Positions 1-8,883 of a stretch of DNA of 64,000 nt are shown here, in pieces. A program made the position numbers and the translations under genes. Position 1 is the first letter of the stretch. Every line of letters begins with the position of its first letter. Below the pieces are notes generated by a model. The model was not told the origin of the DNA, ran no database searches, and was given only the letters and a program-made list of their open reading frames with translations. This DNA comes from Pseudomonas lutea (GTDB lineage Bacteria > Pseudomonadota > Gammaproteobacteria > Pseudomonadales > Pseudomonadaceae). Where the stretch lies: contig NZ_JRMB01000001.1 in assembly GCF_000759445.1 (NCBI RefSeq), positions 1,798,001 to 1,862,000 on the forward strand, in the 5' to 3' direction.

Positions 1-1
1 C

Positions 2-460
2 AGCGCACCGCCATGGGCCTATGCCTTGCCGGTGCTGGGCATGCTGTCGCTGGCCGTCGCCACCCTGTGGCAAAAACAGGCGCCCGCCTCCCAGGCCATG
101 GGCTTGCTCCCCAACCTCTGGTTGCAGTGCTTCGTGTCGACCTTCGCCTTCGCCGTTGTTGCCGGCTGGCATGGCAGTCTCGCGCCCGTCGCCAATAGCG
201 GCTTTGTAACGAGCGTGCTGTGGACGGTAGCGCTGTCGACGCTGGGCGGCTACGGCCTGTATTGGATGTGCCTGCGCCGTTCCAGCGCCACCCGAGTCGC
301 AAGCGTCCTCTATCTCAGCCCGCCGCTGACGTTGCTGTTGGCCTGGGCCATGTTCGATGAGCCGCTGTCATGGCTGATGGCATTGGGCATGGCGGTGTCT
401 ACGCTGGGGATTGGCCTGGTGATACGCGGGGAAGCGCGGCAAGCGCAAGAGCCTGCGTGA
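2..460 (+). CDS. EamA/DMT-family transporter, C-terminal part (5' end outside window)
   Basis: The frame is open from the first codon in the window, so the gene begins upstream; 152 residues remain. The visible part is alternating hydrophobic stretches separated by short polar turns, which gives about four transmembrane helices. The ending, with a helix then FDEPLSW, another helix and LVIRGEA, is typical of the second EamA repeat of drug/metabolite exporters, where an E-P in the last periplasmic loop is conserved. The substrate cannot be told. It is followed after about 170 bases by an unrelated dehydrogenase on the same strand. Confidence 0.75.
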   Translation, partial: SAPPWAYALPVLGMLSLAVATLWQKQAPASQAMGLLPNLWLQCFVSTFAFAVVAGWHGSLAPVANSGFVTSVLWTVALSTLGGYGLYWMCLRRSSATRVASVLYLSPPLTLLLAWAMFDEPLSWLMALGMAVSTLGIGLVIRGEARQAQEPA

Positions 461-634
461 CGTGCAGCCTTCAGTTGCAGACGGCGGGTCAGGCCTGGAG
501 CACGCGCTGCAGGGCGGGTCTGTCACGGCTGCACCGATCAATTCCGACAGATGACCAAAGTTTCAGGTGAATGGCCGAAGGTTTGATGGTACGAGTGTGC
601 GCCACACATCCACCTTCCATTGGAGCGCATCCCC

Positions 635-1507
635 ATGAAAATCGGTTTTTTGGGCCTTGGCAATATGGGCCAGGCCGTCGCCGCCAATCTGTTGAAAGGC
701 GGTCATGAACTGCTGGTCTGGAACCGTTCACCCGGTGCTTCGCAAGCACTGGTCGAGCAAGGCGCCACGGCGGTCAGCGAACCCGCGCAGGCGTTTGCCG
801 CTGACGTGGTCTTCAGCATGCTCGCCGATGACAAGGCCTTGCGTGCGGTGCTGCTGGATTCCGGATTGCTCAAGCAACTCAAGGGCCCGCTGATCCACGT
901 CAACATGGCCACCATCGCTGTCGCCTTCGCCGATGAACTGGCGGGGCTGCATGCAGCACAAGGGGTCGATTACATCGCCGCGCCAGTGATGGGCCGGCCC
1001 AATGTGGCCGCCGCCGGGAAGCTCAACATCATCGCGGCCGGTTCGGGTCAGGCCATCGATACCGTGCAGCCTCTGTTCGACCTGATCGGCACCAAGACCT
1101 GGCACATCGGCGAGACGCCTTCGAGCGCGAACGTCATGAAGCTGGCGATGAATTTCATGCTGGTTTCAGCCATTGAAGCGATGAGCGAAGCGGCCGTGCT
1201 GGTCACCCGCCACGGTTTGAAATCCGCGGACCTGGTGGAGCTGGCGTCTTCAACCGTTTTCCCCGGCCCGGTCTATGCCGGCTACGGCGCGCTGATTGGT
1301 GAGCGTCAGTACGAACCGGCCGCGTTCAAGGCCGTGCTTGGCCTTAAAGACGTAGACCTGGCGCTGGCAGCCGCCGGGCAAGTCTCGGTACACATGCCGC
1401 TGGCCGACTTGGTCCGTGCTCATCTGCAGGACGCCATGGAGCATGGTCAGGGCGAAATGGATCTCGCGGTACTCGCCGAGGTGGCTGAGCGACGCAACCC
1501 CCGCTGA
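635..1507 (+). CDS. NAD(P)-dependent beta-hydroxyacid dehydrogenase (3-hydroxyisobutyrate dehydrogenase family)
   Basis: A 290-residue cytosolic oxidoreductase. The N-terminal Rossmann motif GLGNMGQAVAANL lies at residues 7-19, and the catalytic lysine is K169 in SANVMKLAMNF, followed by the all-helical C-terminal domain. Arg31 just after the second strand (WNRSP) suggests a preference for NADP(H), as in glyoxylate/succinic semialdehyde reductases of this family; that is an inference. ATG at 635 was chosen because the Rossmann strand MKIGFLG starts there; an in-frame GTG/ATG 15 bases upstream would add five non-conserved residues. The family normally has 285-300 residues, so the gene is full length. 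No partner gene identifies the substrate. Confidence 0.85.
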   Translation: MKIGFLGLGNMGQAVAANLLKGGHELLVWNRSPGASQALVEQGATAVSEPAQAFAADVVFSMLADDKALRAVLLDSGLLKQLKGPLIHVNMATIAVAFADELAGLHAAQGVDYIAAPVMGRPNVAAAGKLNIIAAGSGQAIDTVQPLFDLIGTKTWHIGETPSSANVMKLAMNFMLVSAIEAMSEAAVLVTRHGLKSADLVELASSTVFPGPVYAGYGALIGERQYEPAAFKAVLGLKDVDLALAAAGQVSVHMPLADLVRAHLQDAMEHGQGEMDLAVLAEVAERRNPR

Positions 1508-1583
1508 ACCGTGCTGAACCGTGCTGAACCGCATTGAACAACGCTGCACCTAATGAGCCGCAACTGAGGCGAGAGGCCTGGGC

Positions 1584-2273
1584 TCATGGCCGGGCGATAT
1601 GCAGGCGGTGCAGCGTGATCTTGCGCACTTCCTGCTTGCTGAGTTCGATGTGCCGGGTCAACAGCCGCTGCGCCTTGGCGGTCTGGCAGGCGAGCACGGC
1701 ATCGAGGATCTGCGCATGCTCGTCATAGGTGGCATAGATTCGCGCCGTCTGGGTGAAATCCAGACGGCGGATGATGCGAATCTTCTCGGTGATCTCCCGG
1801 TGCATGCGCGTCATCTCGCCATTGCCGGCGGCCTCAACCAACGCACAATGGAAACGCTCGTCCAGCGCTGACACCTCGTGAGCATCGCGCAGGCGGTGCG
1901 ACGGTTCGAGCCGCCAGGTCCGGGTGATTTCTTCGATCAGCGGCTGCTGTTTCAGGTCCAACTGCTCAAGTCGGGCCAGGGCCGCACACTCCAGCACGAT
2001 ACGGACGTCGTAAAGCTCCTCGAAATAGGCGAAATCGAACGCCCTCACCCGCCAGCCGCTGCGAAAGTACACCTCCAGATAACCCTCCCGCTCCAAGCGA
2101 TACAGCGCCTGGCGCACCGGCGTGCGACTGGCCTGCACACGTTCGGCCACCTCCCCCTCGCTGAAGCGGTCGCCGGGCAGCAGGCGGAACTCGAAGATGT
2201 CCTGTTTGAGCTGCCGGTAAATGCGCTCGGCCAGGTTGGCCGGGCGCGGCTTGGGTGTCTGAGCGGAAATGAT
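1584..2273 (-). CDS. GntR-family regulator, FCD subfamily; start codon non-canonical or uncertain
   Basis: The N-terminal winged helix is clear: LAERIYRQLKQDIFEFRLLPGDRFSEGEVAERVQASRTPV is its pattern (read in pieces between about 2247 and 2115), followed by a helical FCD ligand domain beginning FEELYDVRIVLE. The reading frame carries this conserved helix upstream to about 2250, yet there is no ATG, GTG or TTG at a suitable place: the first GTG is at 2150, inside the HTH. The likeliest starts are ATC at 2273, ten bases after GGAG, or ATT at 2270 or 2282. The coordinate given is therefore provisional. The gene lies 60-70 bases downstream of atzF on the same strand, behind a perfect hairpin, and probably controls that locus. 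Confidence 0.7.
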   Translation of the reverse strand: MISAQTPKPRPANLAERIYRQLKQDIFEFRLLPGDRFSEGEVAERVQASRTPVRQALYRLEREGYLEVYFRSGWRVRAFDFAYFEELYDVRIVLECAALARLEQLDLKQQPLIEEITRTWRLEPSHRLRDAHEVSALDERFHCALVEAAGNGEMTRMHREITEKIRIIRRLDFTQTARIYATYDEHAQILDAVLACQTAKAQRLLTRHIELSKQEVRKITLHRLHIARP

Positions 2274-2305
2274 GGGCTGAATACTCCGGCAAGGACAGTG
2301 AAGCT

Positions 2306-2334
2306 CTGGGGCGGCGAACTGTTCGCCGCCCCAG
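2306..2334 (-). terminator. Perfect 14-bp inverted repeat between atzF and the GntR gene
   Basis: CTGGGGCGGCGAAC is followed after one base by its exact complement. The transcript would form a very stable GC-rich hairpin just after the atzF stop codon and just before the GntR translation start. No T-run follows on the minus strand, so it is not a classical intrinsic terminator; it may stabilise the atzF mRNA or attenuate the regulator gene. Confidence 0.55.
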
Positions 2335-2341
2335 GGTGGGC

Positions 2342-4162
2342 TCAGGCGGTCTGCAGACTGGCGATGTAAGCGCGCCAGCCACCGAAAGCGGTGATGTCCA
2401 GCGCGCCTTCAATTGCCCATGGCTCGCAAATGAAGCCTTTGACGCTGCGACCGTCTTTGAGCGTCAGATTGCCGATGCCCAACGGCGCGGGAATCTCGGC
2501 AACGAATTCGCCAAAACGCGCCAGCGGGATGTCCCACAGCTCGACGATGATCGCCGCGCCGCTGGTCGATTTCACCAGGCCCGGCTTAGGCGGCACAGTG
2601 CCTGGCAACGCATAAAGCCGGTAGTCGCCTGCGGTGAGGGTTTGCTCGACCAGCACGGCGTCGCGTTGAGTCAGTTGGCGGTTGAGCGGCATGCCGGTCA
2701 GGTGCGCGCCCACTACCGCAACGCGCACACTGCCACGCGGTGCAACGGGGAGCGAAGCCCTCGGCGCAGGCATGGCACGCCCGGTGGCGCCCAGTGGCAA
2801 GCGCAGACTTTCCTGCCAGCGCTGCCCGAAACGGGCGAGCGCAGTGTCGTGCCAGGCCGCAGCGATGAAGGTGATTCCCGAAGGCAAGCCATCGGCACGA
2901 ATGCCCGCCGGCACGGCCAGCGCTGAGAGGTCGGCCAGGTTGGTGAAGTTGGTGTAAAAGCCGAACTGCGAGTTGTATAAGACCGGCTCTTCGGCCATTT
3001 CAGCCTGGGTGCGCAGGGTCGCGGAGGTGGGCACGACCAGCGCGTCGAATGCGGCCAGCGCTTCGTTGATCTGCCGGCTGAGGGTGGCGCGCAGGTACTC
3101 GGCGCGGTAGGCGTCACAGGCACTGTACGCCAGACCGCTCTCGACGATGCCGCGCACAACCGGGTTGATTGCGCCGGGTCGGGTGTCCAGCATTGCGCTC
3201 AGCGCTACCGTGCGCTCGGCCACCCAGGGCCCGTAATACAGCTGCTCGGCCAGCGCCTTGAAGGGGGTGAAGTCGATGCGGGTGATTTCAGCGCCCATGT
3301 CGCTCAGCCGGTGCAGCGCCTGTTCGAACACTGCCTGATTCTGGCTGTCACCGAAAAACTCCAGGGTGTCCGGCACCGCCAGTTTCAAGCCTGCACTGAA
3401 CCCCACCGGCGCGGTGCCCGGGTTGTGCCGGGAATAGGCATCGGCCGCATCGAAGCCTTCGGCGAGGCCAGCGACTATCTGTGCGTCTGCCACGGTCAGC
3501 GCGAACACCGAGATGCAGTCCACGGTTTTGCACGCCGGCACCAGCCCGGTATTGGGCAAGCGGCCCTTGGTCGGCTTCAGGCCGACGATGTTATTGAAGC
3601 CGGCGGGCACTCGTCCGGAACCTGCGGTGTCGGTGCCGAGGGAAAACGCCACCAAGCCGCGTGCCACTACCGAAGCAGAGCCCGAGCTGGAGCCGCCACT
3701 GACGTAATCGGGGTTGAAGCTGTTGGGCACCGCGCCATAGGGCGATCGCGTGCCGACCAGGCCGGTGGCGAACTGGTCGAGGTTGGTCTTGCCCATCAAA
3801 ATCGCGCCCGCTGCGCGCAGGCGTGCCAGTGCTGTTGCGTCTTCACTGGCGGTATAGGCGAACTCGGGGCATGCCGCCGTCGTCGGCCAGGCGGCCGCGT
3901 CGATGTTGTCCTTGATGGCAAACGGCACGCCGTACAACGGCAGTTGGCTGATGTCGCCGTTGTGCGATTCAAGGCGTTCAGCGAGGGCCTTCAGCTGTTC
4001 GCTGAGCTGCGCCTGGCTGGCCCGGGCTATCCATGCGGTATCCGTTTGAGGATAGGACTCGGCCAGTGACAGCAGCACATCCGGCGTCAGTTGCCCGGTC
4101 TGATAGGCCGTCAGCCATTCATTGATGGTCCAGCCGAAATGAGGGGTTTGCAGCTCGTGCAT
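2342..4162 (-). CDS. atzF: Allophanate hydrolase
   Basis: A 606-residue cytosolic amidase that splits allophanate into ammonia and CO2, the second step of ATP-dependent urea breakdown after urea carboxylase. The amidase-signature triad is visible: Lys84 in FAIKDN, the serine cluster of GGSSSGSA at about 156-163, and the nucleophile Ser182 in TDTAGSGR. The C-terminal ~130 residues match the extra domain specific to allophanate hydrolases rather than general amidases. ATG at 4162 gives the normal family length (about 600); ATG at 4171 is also possible. The GntR gene follows on the same strand. Upstream is 1 kb of repeats, and no urea carboxylase gene is adjacent. Confidence 0.92.
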   Translation of the reverse strand: MHELQTPHFGWTINEWLTAYQTGQLTPDVLLSLAESYPQTDTAWIARASQAQLSEQLKALAERLESHNGDISQLPLYGVPFAIKDNIDAAAWPTTAACPEFAYTASEDATALARLRAAGAILMGKTNLDQFATGLVGTRSPYGAVPNSFNPDYVSGGSSSGSASVVARGLVAFSLGTDTAGSGRVPAGFNNIVGLKPTKGRLPNTGLVPACKTVDCISVFALTVADAQIVAGLAEGFDAADAYSRHNPGTAPVGFSAGLKLAVPDTLEFFGDSQNQAVFEQALHRLSDMGAEITRIDFTPFKALAEQLYYGPWVAERTVALSAMLDTRPGAINPVVRGIVESGLAYSACDAYRAEYLRATLSRQINEALAAFDALVVPTSATLRTQAEMAEEPVLYNSQFGFYTNFTNLADLSALAVPAGIRADGLPSGITFIAAAWHDTALARFGQRWQESLRLPLGATGRAMPAPRASLPVAPRGSVRVAVVGAHLTGMPLNRQLTQRDAVLVEQTLTAGDYRLYALPGTVPPKPGLVKSTSGAAIIVELWDIPLARFGEFVAEIPAPLGIGNLTLKDGRSVKGFICEPWAIEGALDITAFGGWRAYIASLQTA

Positions 4163-4339
4163 GGGAGGCATCCATCTTGTATCCAAGTTTGGATTCAACA
4201 AAAGCAAAAGCCGGGCCATGGCCGCGCAAGCCCCGCCCCATGGCGAAAATCGAGGACACAACGGTGGAATGCAGCCCGCCACGCGCCCAAAACGGGCACC
4301 GTGTGCAAGCTTTTGGTGCCATCGGCGCACCACTCACAG

Positions 4340-5130
4340 GAGCGGATGACGCAAATCCGCGCGCGACGCCAATGCCGCGGTTGGGGCACCTGCGCGCGAC
4401 GCCAATGCCGCAGCTGACGAAAATCCACTGTAGGAGCGCGCTTGCCCGCGAAAAATACCAGCGCACAACATCGACGCACCTGACCCACCGCTACCTATGT
4501 AGGAGCCGGCTTGCTGCGGGCCGCGTTCGGACGAACGCATGGGGTCAGACGCTGCAGCAGCGAGGGTTAGACCAGGTTCGCGGGCAAGCGCGCTCCTACA
4601 GGTCCTGCGCACGACGCCAATGCCGCGGTTGACGCACTCCTGCGCACCACGCCAATGCCGCAGCTGACGAAAATCCACTGTAGGAGCGCGCTTGCCCGCG
4701 AAAAGTCCAGCGCTCCACATCGGCGCACCTGACCCACCGCTACCTCTGTAGGAGCCGGCTTGCTGGCGAACGCATGGGGTCAGACGCTGCAGCAGCGAGG
4801 GTTAGACCGGGTTCGTCCGAACGCGGCCCGCAGCAAGCCGGCTCCTACAGGTCCTGCGCACGACGCCAATGCTGCGGTTGACGCACTCCTGCGCACCACG
4901 CCAATGCCGCGGTTGACGCACTCCTGCGCACCACGCCAATGCTGCGGTTGACGCACTCCTGCGCACCACGCCGATGCCGCGGTTGACGCACTCCTGCGCA
5001 CGACGCCAATGCTGCGGTTGATGCACTCCTGCGCACGACGCCAATGCCGCGGTTGACGCACCACTGCGCACGACGCCAATGCCGCAGCTGACGAAAATCC
5101 ACTGTAGGAGCGCGCTTGCCCGCGAAAAAT
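4340..5130. repeat. Composite repeat block: 35-bp tandem repeats nested in ~250-bp macro-repeats with REP elements
   Basis: The stretch 4172-5211 has no credible gene. A 35-bp unit (GCGCACGACGCCAATGCCGC plus 15 more bases) begins at 4607, 4642, and then at 4856, 4891, 4926, 4961, 4996, 5031 and 5066 without any spacer; two diverged copies lie near 4350-4410. Each run ends in the same sequence CAGCTGACGAAAATCCACTG followed by a GTAGGAGCGCGCTTGCCCG REP, at 4411, 4661 and 5085. The block is therefore a ~250-bp macro-unit present three times, with the last copy expanded by about five 35-bp units. REP elements of a second type lie at about 4500 and 4750. Confidence 0.9.
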
Positions 5131-5211
5131 ACCAGCGCAAACATCGACGATCCTGACCCACCGCAACCGCCCGGCGTCATCCACCCGCCATTCAGTTATA
5201 GCGCCCCCCTT

Positions 5212-6099
5212 TCACACCAGATATTTCTTGAACCAGTCCACCGTGCGATTCCAGGCCAGGGTCGCGGCGGCGTCGTCGTAGCGCGGGGTCGAGTCGTTGT
5301 GGAAGCCGTGATTGGCGCCTTTGTAAACGTAGGCCTGATAGGTTTTCCCTGCCGCCTTCAGCGCAGCTTCGTACGCCGGCCAGCCGTCGGTGATGGGCTT
5401 GTCGAGCTCGGCGTAATGCAGCAACAGCGGCGCCTTGATGCGGCTGACGTCCTCGGCCTTGGGCTGACGGCCATAAAACGGCACCGCAGCGGCCAACTCC
5501 GGGTAGGCCACGGCGGCCGCGTTGGCGACACCGCCGCCATAGCAGAAGCCGGTAATCCCGACCTTGCCGGTCGAGGCGTGATGGGCCATCAGCCATTCGA
5601 TGCCGGCAAAAAAATCATTCATCAACTTCTCGGGATCGACCTTCTGCTGCAGCTCGCGGCCCTTGTCATCATTGCCCGGATACCCGCCCACCGAGGACAG
5701 GCCGTCCGGCGCCAGGGCGATGAACCCGGCCTTGGCCACGCGACGGGCGACATCTTCGATGTAAGGATTGAGGCCGCGGTTCTCATGCACCACCATCACC
5801 GACGCGACTTTGCCGTCGGCCTTGGCCGGCCGCACCAGATAACCGCGCACTTGGCCGTTGCCCTTGGGCGACGGGTAGGTGATGTACTCGGCGATGATGT
5901 CCGGGTCGGTGAATTCGACCTGCTCGGCCAGCGCATAATTGGGGCTCAGCGAGGCCAGCAGCGTCGTGGCCGCAAGACCGCCCACGGCGAACACCGCCGC
6001 GCGGTCGAGAAACTCGCGTCGGTTGATCTTGCCATGCACGTAGAAGTCGTAAAGCTCAAGCAGTTGCGGGTCGAAGTCTTTAGCGGTGAGACGGGTCAT
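5212..6099 (-). CDS. Dienelactone hydrolase family protein with Tat-like signal
   Basis: A 295-residue alpha/beta hydrolase. The N-terminal part contains [19 protein letters not shown], a twin-arginine-like motif plus hydrophobic segment at about residues 26-50, suggesting export of a folded protein. The catalytic triad pattern of dienelactone hydrolases is present: nucleophile Cys in GFCYGGG, an Asp in the YAELDKPI region and His in GANHGFHND. It resembles E. coli YghX-type proteins. The real substrate is unknown; family members hydrolyse lactones or act as general carboxymethyl esterases. It is transcribed toward the repeat block, and no operon partner is evident. Confidence 0.85.
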   Translation of the reverse strand: MTRLTAKDFDPQLLELYDFYVHGKINRREFLDRAAVFAVGGLAATTLLASLSPNYALAEQVEFTDPDIIAEYITYPSPKGNGQVRGYLVRPAKADGKVASVMVVHENRGLNPYIEDVARRVAKAGFIALAPDGLSSVGGYPGNDDKGRELQQKVDPEKLMNDFFAGIEWLMAHHASTGKVGITGFCYGGGVANAAAVAYPELAAAVPFYGRQPKAEDVSRIKAPLLLHYAELDKPITDGWPAYEAALKAAGKTYQAYVYKGANHGFHNDSTPRYDDAAATLAWNRTVDWFKKYLV

Positions 6100-6280
6100 C
6101 AGTGCGCATCCTCGTCGATTTCAGCGGCCACCGGCGCAGCGGCAAATGCCTGAACATGCCGCACCGAGCCTTCAGTAAAGCAGCGTTTGGCATCGTTGCG
6201 TTAGACGTGCGCCCGCAGAGCGACACATTTCATGGCGTGCTTTTCAATCCTCGGAATGTGGGCTAGCCTGAGCATCGCAG

Positions 6281-6318
6281 TTGTACGACGACGTACAAAG
6301 CCGCCGACACATCGGCGG
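6281..6318. promoter_or_regulatory. Palindromes upstream of the SnoaL-like gene
   Basis: TTGTAC and GTACAA (6281-6286 and 6293-6298) form an inverted repeat with a six-base spacer, the shape of a TetR- or MarR-type operator. Immediately after it, CCGCCG/CGGCGG (6301-6306, 6313-6318) can form a small hairpin in the leader. The regulator is not identifiable. Confidence 0.35.
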
Positions 6319-6363
6319 CCTGACTGCCCTTCGATGTCATCAACAATAAAAAAGGATCGATCA

Positions 6364-6795
6364 ATGACCAAACTCAAAGTGACGCTGGGTTTCCTGTGCC
6401 TGTTCTCGGGCTTCGTGGCTGCCGCACCCTCCGCCGATGAGCAGGAGGTGGCCAAGGCCGTCGACAAAATGACCCAGGCCATGCTGCACAAGGACATCAA
6501 AGCCCTGGGCGCGTTGACCTCCGACAACGTCACCTATGGCCACTCCAGCGGCAAAATCCAGAACAAGGAAGAATTCATCGCCGACATCGAAACCGGTCGA
6601 AGTGGCTTTAACACGCTGGAGATGAAAAATCAGAAAATCAACATGAACGGCGACACCGCGCTGGTGCGCAACCACTTCTCGGCAGAAGCGGTGAACAGCG
6701 GCAAAGTCGTGCCTACCGAAATCGAGAACTTCCAGATCTGGCAGAAACAGAAAGGCCAATGGCTGCTGATCGGTCGCCAGGCGTTCAAATTCTGA
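6364..6795 (+). CDS. Exported SnoaL/NTF2-like (DUF4440-type) protein
   Basis: A 143-residue protein. The first ~20 residues are a Sec signal peptide (MTKLKVTLGFLCLFSGFVAAAP). The rest has the NTF2-like cone pattern: a helix beginning VAKAVDKMTQAMLHKD, then LTSDNVTYGHSSGKIQNKEEFI and a closing sheet ending QKGQWLLIGRQAFKF. ATG at 6364 starts the signal peptide; an in-frame start far upstream would add a non-conserved stretch. Such proteins bind or convert small molecules, but no function can be assigned. It converges with the LysR gene, and a GACCGG/CCGGTC inverted repeat lies just after its stop. Confidence 0.75.
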   Translation: MTKLKVTLGFLCLFSGFVAAAPSADEQEVAKAVDKMTQAMLHKDIKALGALTSDNVTYGHSSGKIQNKEEFIADIETGRSGFNTLEMKNQKINMNGDTALVRNHFSAEAVNSGKVVPTEIENFQIWQKQKGQWLLIGRQAFKF

Positions 6796-6912
6796 TCCGC
6801 AGACGTCGCTGACGTAGCCGACCGGACCCGCACACGCCTGGGCGCCGGTCTGCTACACCTTTTGTTGCTTCAACTCACATTGCTGCAGCGCCTGTTGCTG
6901 CAGCTCGTATTG

Positions 6913-7797
6913 CTACAACGCCTCCAGCTCTTCCAACACCTCCAGCACATGCCGCGTCGCCCGCTCGACGTTGCCGGCACGGTGCGCAATGCCCAACTCC
7001 CGCCAGAGCGCAGGCTGCAATGGACGCATGGCTATTCGGCTCTCGGGTGCCGGAGTCGACGCTTCGTGGGGCAGCAACGTCGCCCCGTAGCCGGCCCCCA
7101 CCAGACTTTTGATCGCATCGTTGTAATTGAGCTGAATGCGCGGCAGCGGTTGCGGCCCCTCACCGGCGAACCATTCGGCGACCTGACGCGACAGCCGCGT
7201 GGTGGCGTCGTTGAGAATCAGCGGCTGCCCGGCGAGCCACGATGGCGTGATGACCGATGGGCAATCCCACCGTGACGGCAGGAAAGCCATCACCGGATCG
7301 CGTCGCCAGGGTTGAATGGCGAGTCCTTTGACAGGCGCTTGCGGCAAGGCGATGACACCGATCTCCAGGCTGCCGTCGGCGAGTTTTTGCAGCGTCTGCT
7401 GCGAAGTCAGCACAGCGACCTGCACATCGATGCCCGGATGCCGTTGCTCCAGCGATTCCAGCGCATGAGGCAACAACTGCGCAATGACACCGGTGGACGC
7501 TCCCAGCCGCACGCGACCGGCAAGGCCCTGCACCTGACGTTCGACGTCTTCAAGCGCCTGCTCGGCATCGGCCAGCAAGCGACGCGCGCGTTCGATCAGG
7601 GTGTCGCCGATGACGGTCGGCTGGACCCGCCCCCGGGTACGCGACAGCAGCGCCCCGCCCACCCGCTGTTCAAGGTCGGCGACGTGCAGGCTGACCGTTG
7701 GCGGGGCGAGGTTGAGCACGCGCGCTGCCTCGGCGAAGGAGCCGTGATCGGCGATGGCGACGAGTGTGCGCAAGCGGTCCAGACTGATTTCACGCAT
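6913..7797 (-). CDS. LysR-family transcriptional regulator
   Basis: A 294-residue LTTR. The N-terminal winged helix-turn-helix spans residues ~1-60 (SLDRLRTLVAIADHGSFAEAARVLNLAPPTVS read in parts), and a linker helix leads to the substrate-binding domain with TGVIAQLLPHALESLEQRHPGIDV. It is divergent from argC with a 116-base gap containing a good LysR-type palindrome, so it probably represses itself and may control argC. Its ligand cannot be predicted. Confidence 0.85.
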   Translation of the reverse strand: MREISLDRLRTLVAIADHGSFAEAARVLNLAPPTVSLHVADLEQRVGGALLSRTRGRVQPTVIGDTLIERARRLLADAEQALEDVERQVQGLAGRVRLGASTGVIAQLLPHALESLEQRHPGIDVQVAVLTSQQTLQKLADGSLEIGVIALPQAPVKGLAIQPWRRDPVMAFLPSRWDCPSVITPSWLAGQPLILNDATTRLSRQVAEWFAGEGPQPLPRIQLNYNDAIKSLVGAGYGATLLPHEASTPAPESRIAMRPLQPALWRELGIAHRAGNVERATRHVLEVLEELEAL

Positions 7798-7812
7798 GGG
7801 CTGGGCTCGTTA

Positions 7813-7827
7813 TTCAGAAAACCTGAA
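7813..7827. promoter_or_regulatory. LysR-type operator in the lysR/argC divergent region
   Basis: TTCAGAAAACCTGAA is a perfect 5-bp inverted repeat with a 5-base centre and fits the T-N11-A consensus of LysR regulators. It lies 16 bases upstream of the LysR start codon and 87 bases before the argC start. Confidence 0.65.
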
Positions 7828-7913
7828 GTGTACCGTCATCAAATTCAACTTTCTCTATCTGTCAGCGCATTGGAACATGCCCGCATCAACGACCTCCTGC
7901 GGACTCCACCCCC

Positions 7914-8837
7914 ATGTCTCTTCCTATCGTGTTCATCGACGGCGACCAAGGCACCACTGGCCTGCAAATCCACCAGCGCCTGCAAGGGCGCACCGACCTG
8001 CGCCTGGTGACGCTGCCAGCCGAGCAGCGCAAGAACCCGCACAGCCGGGCCGCTGCGATCAACGCCTGCGACATCGCCGTGCTGTGTTTGCCGGACGACG
8101 CCGCGCGCCAGGCCGTGGCCAGTATCAGCAACCCGGACGTACGGGTGATCGACGCCAGCTCTGCGCACCGCACCAGCCCCGACTGGGTTTACGGCTTTGC
8201 GCAGATGAACGCTGAGCAGGCACGCGACATTGCCGGCGCCCGCCGGGTCAGCAATCCTGGCTGTTACCCCACCGGCGCAATTGGCGTGTTGCGGCCATTG
8301 CTGGACGCAGGGCTGCTGCCGCGCGATTACCCGATCACCATCAACGCGGTGTCCGGTTATTCGGGCAAGGGCCGCGCCGGTGTTGACGAGTTCGAAGGGC
8401 CGGACGCCGCCCAGGCGATACCCTTTCAGGTCTACGGGCTGAGCCTCGCGCACAAGCATGTTCCCGAAATCCAGCAATTCAGCGGGCTCAGCGAGCGGCC
8501 GGTGTTCATCCCTGCCTATGGCTCGTTTCGGCAGGGCATTGTCCTGACCGTTGCACTACAAACGCGATTGCTGCCTACAGGCGTGACCGGCGCAACTCTG
8601 CACACTGCCCTGACCAGACACTATCAAGGCAGCGAGTTCGTCGAGGTGGTGCCGATGGAGCAGTCGCGCGCGCTCAGCGGGATCGACCCACGCCAACTCA
8701 ACGGCACCGATAACCTGCGGCTGATGGTGTTTGAAAACGAGGGGCATGTCTTGCTGGCTGCGGTGTTTGATAACCTCGGCAAAGGCGCCGCCGGAGCAGC
8801 CGTTCAGAACCTTGATCTGATGATTGCAGGTGCCTGA
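7914..8837 (+). CDS. argC: N-acetyl-gamma-glutamyl-phosphate reductase, type 2 (short form)
   Basis: A 307-residue cytosolic NADPH-dependent enzyme that reduces N-acetylglutamyl phosphate to the semialdehyde, step three of arginine synthesis. The nucleotide-binding start ([14 protein letters not shown]), the active-site cysteine C117 in [10 protein letters not shown] and the motif [14 protein letters not shown] are all present. The length matches the short type 2 class (about 310) and not the ~345-residue type 1 enzyme. Pseudomonas commonly carries both types, so this may be a second copy; its LysR neighbour is unusual for a housekeeping arginine gene. Confidence 0.92.
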   Translation: MSLPIVFIDGDQGTTGLQIHQRLQGRTDLRLVTLPAEQRKNPHSRAAAINACDIAVLCLPDDAARQAVASISNPDVRVIDASSAHRTSPDWVYGFAQMNAEQARDIAGARRVSNPGCYPTGAIGVLRPLLDAGLLPRDYPITINAVSGYSGKGRAGVDEFEGPDAAQAIPFQVYGLSLAHKHVPEIQQFSGLSERPVFIPAYGSFRQGIVLTVALQTRLLPTGVTGATLHTALTRHYQGSEFVEVVPMEQSRALSGIDPRQLNGTDNLRLMVFENEGHVLLAAVFDNLGKGAAGAAVQNLDLMIAGA

Positions 8838-8883
8838 ACCGCTTCGGAACAGAGCCGCGTCATAACCGCTGTCATAGCCACTG

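Noticed and set aside
4600..5100. CRISPR array in the 35-bp repeat block
   Set aside because: The units are contiguous with no unique spacers between them, and no cas genes are present.
4780..5184. Three overlapping minus-strand open frames (110-135 codons) giving repetitive Cys/Arg/Trp-rich peptides
   Set aside because: They are different readings of the same 35-bp repeat, which shifts frame each unit; no start site, signal or conserved domain.
5116..6153. A 345-codon plus-strand open frame
   Set aside because: Antisense to the dienelactone hydrolase-like gene, which has an intact catalytic triad and Tat-like signal.
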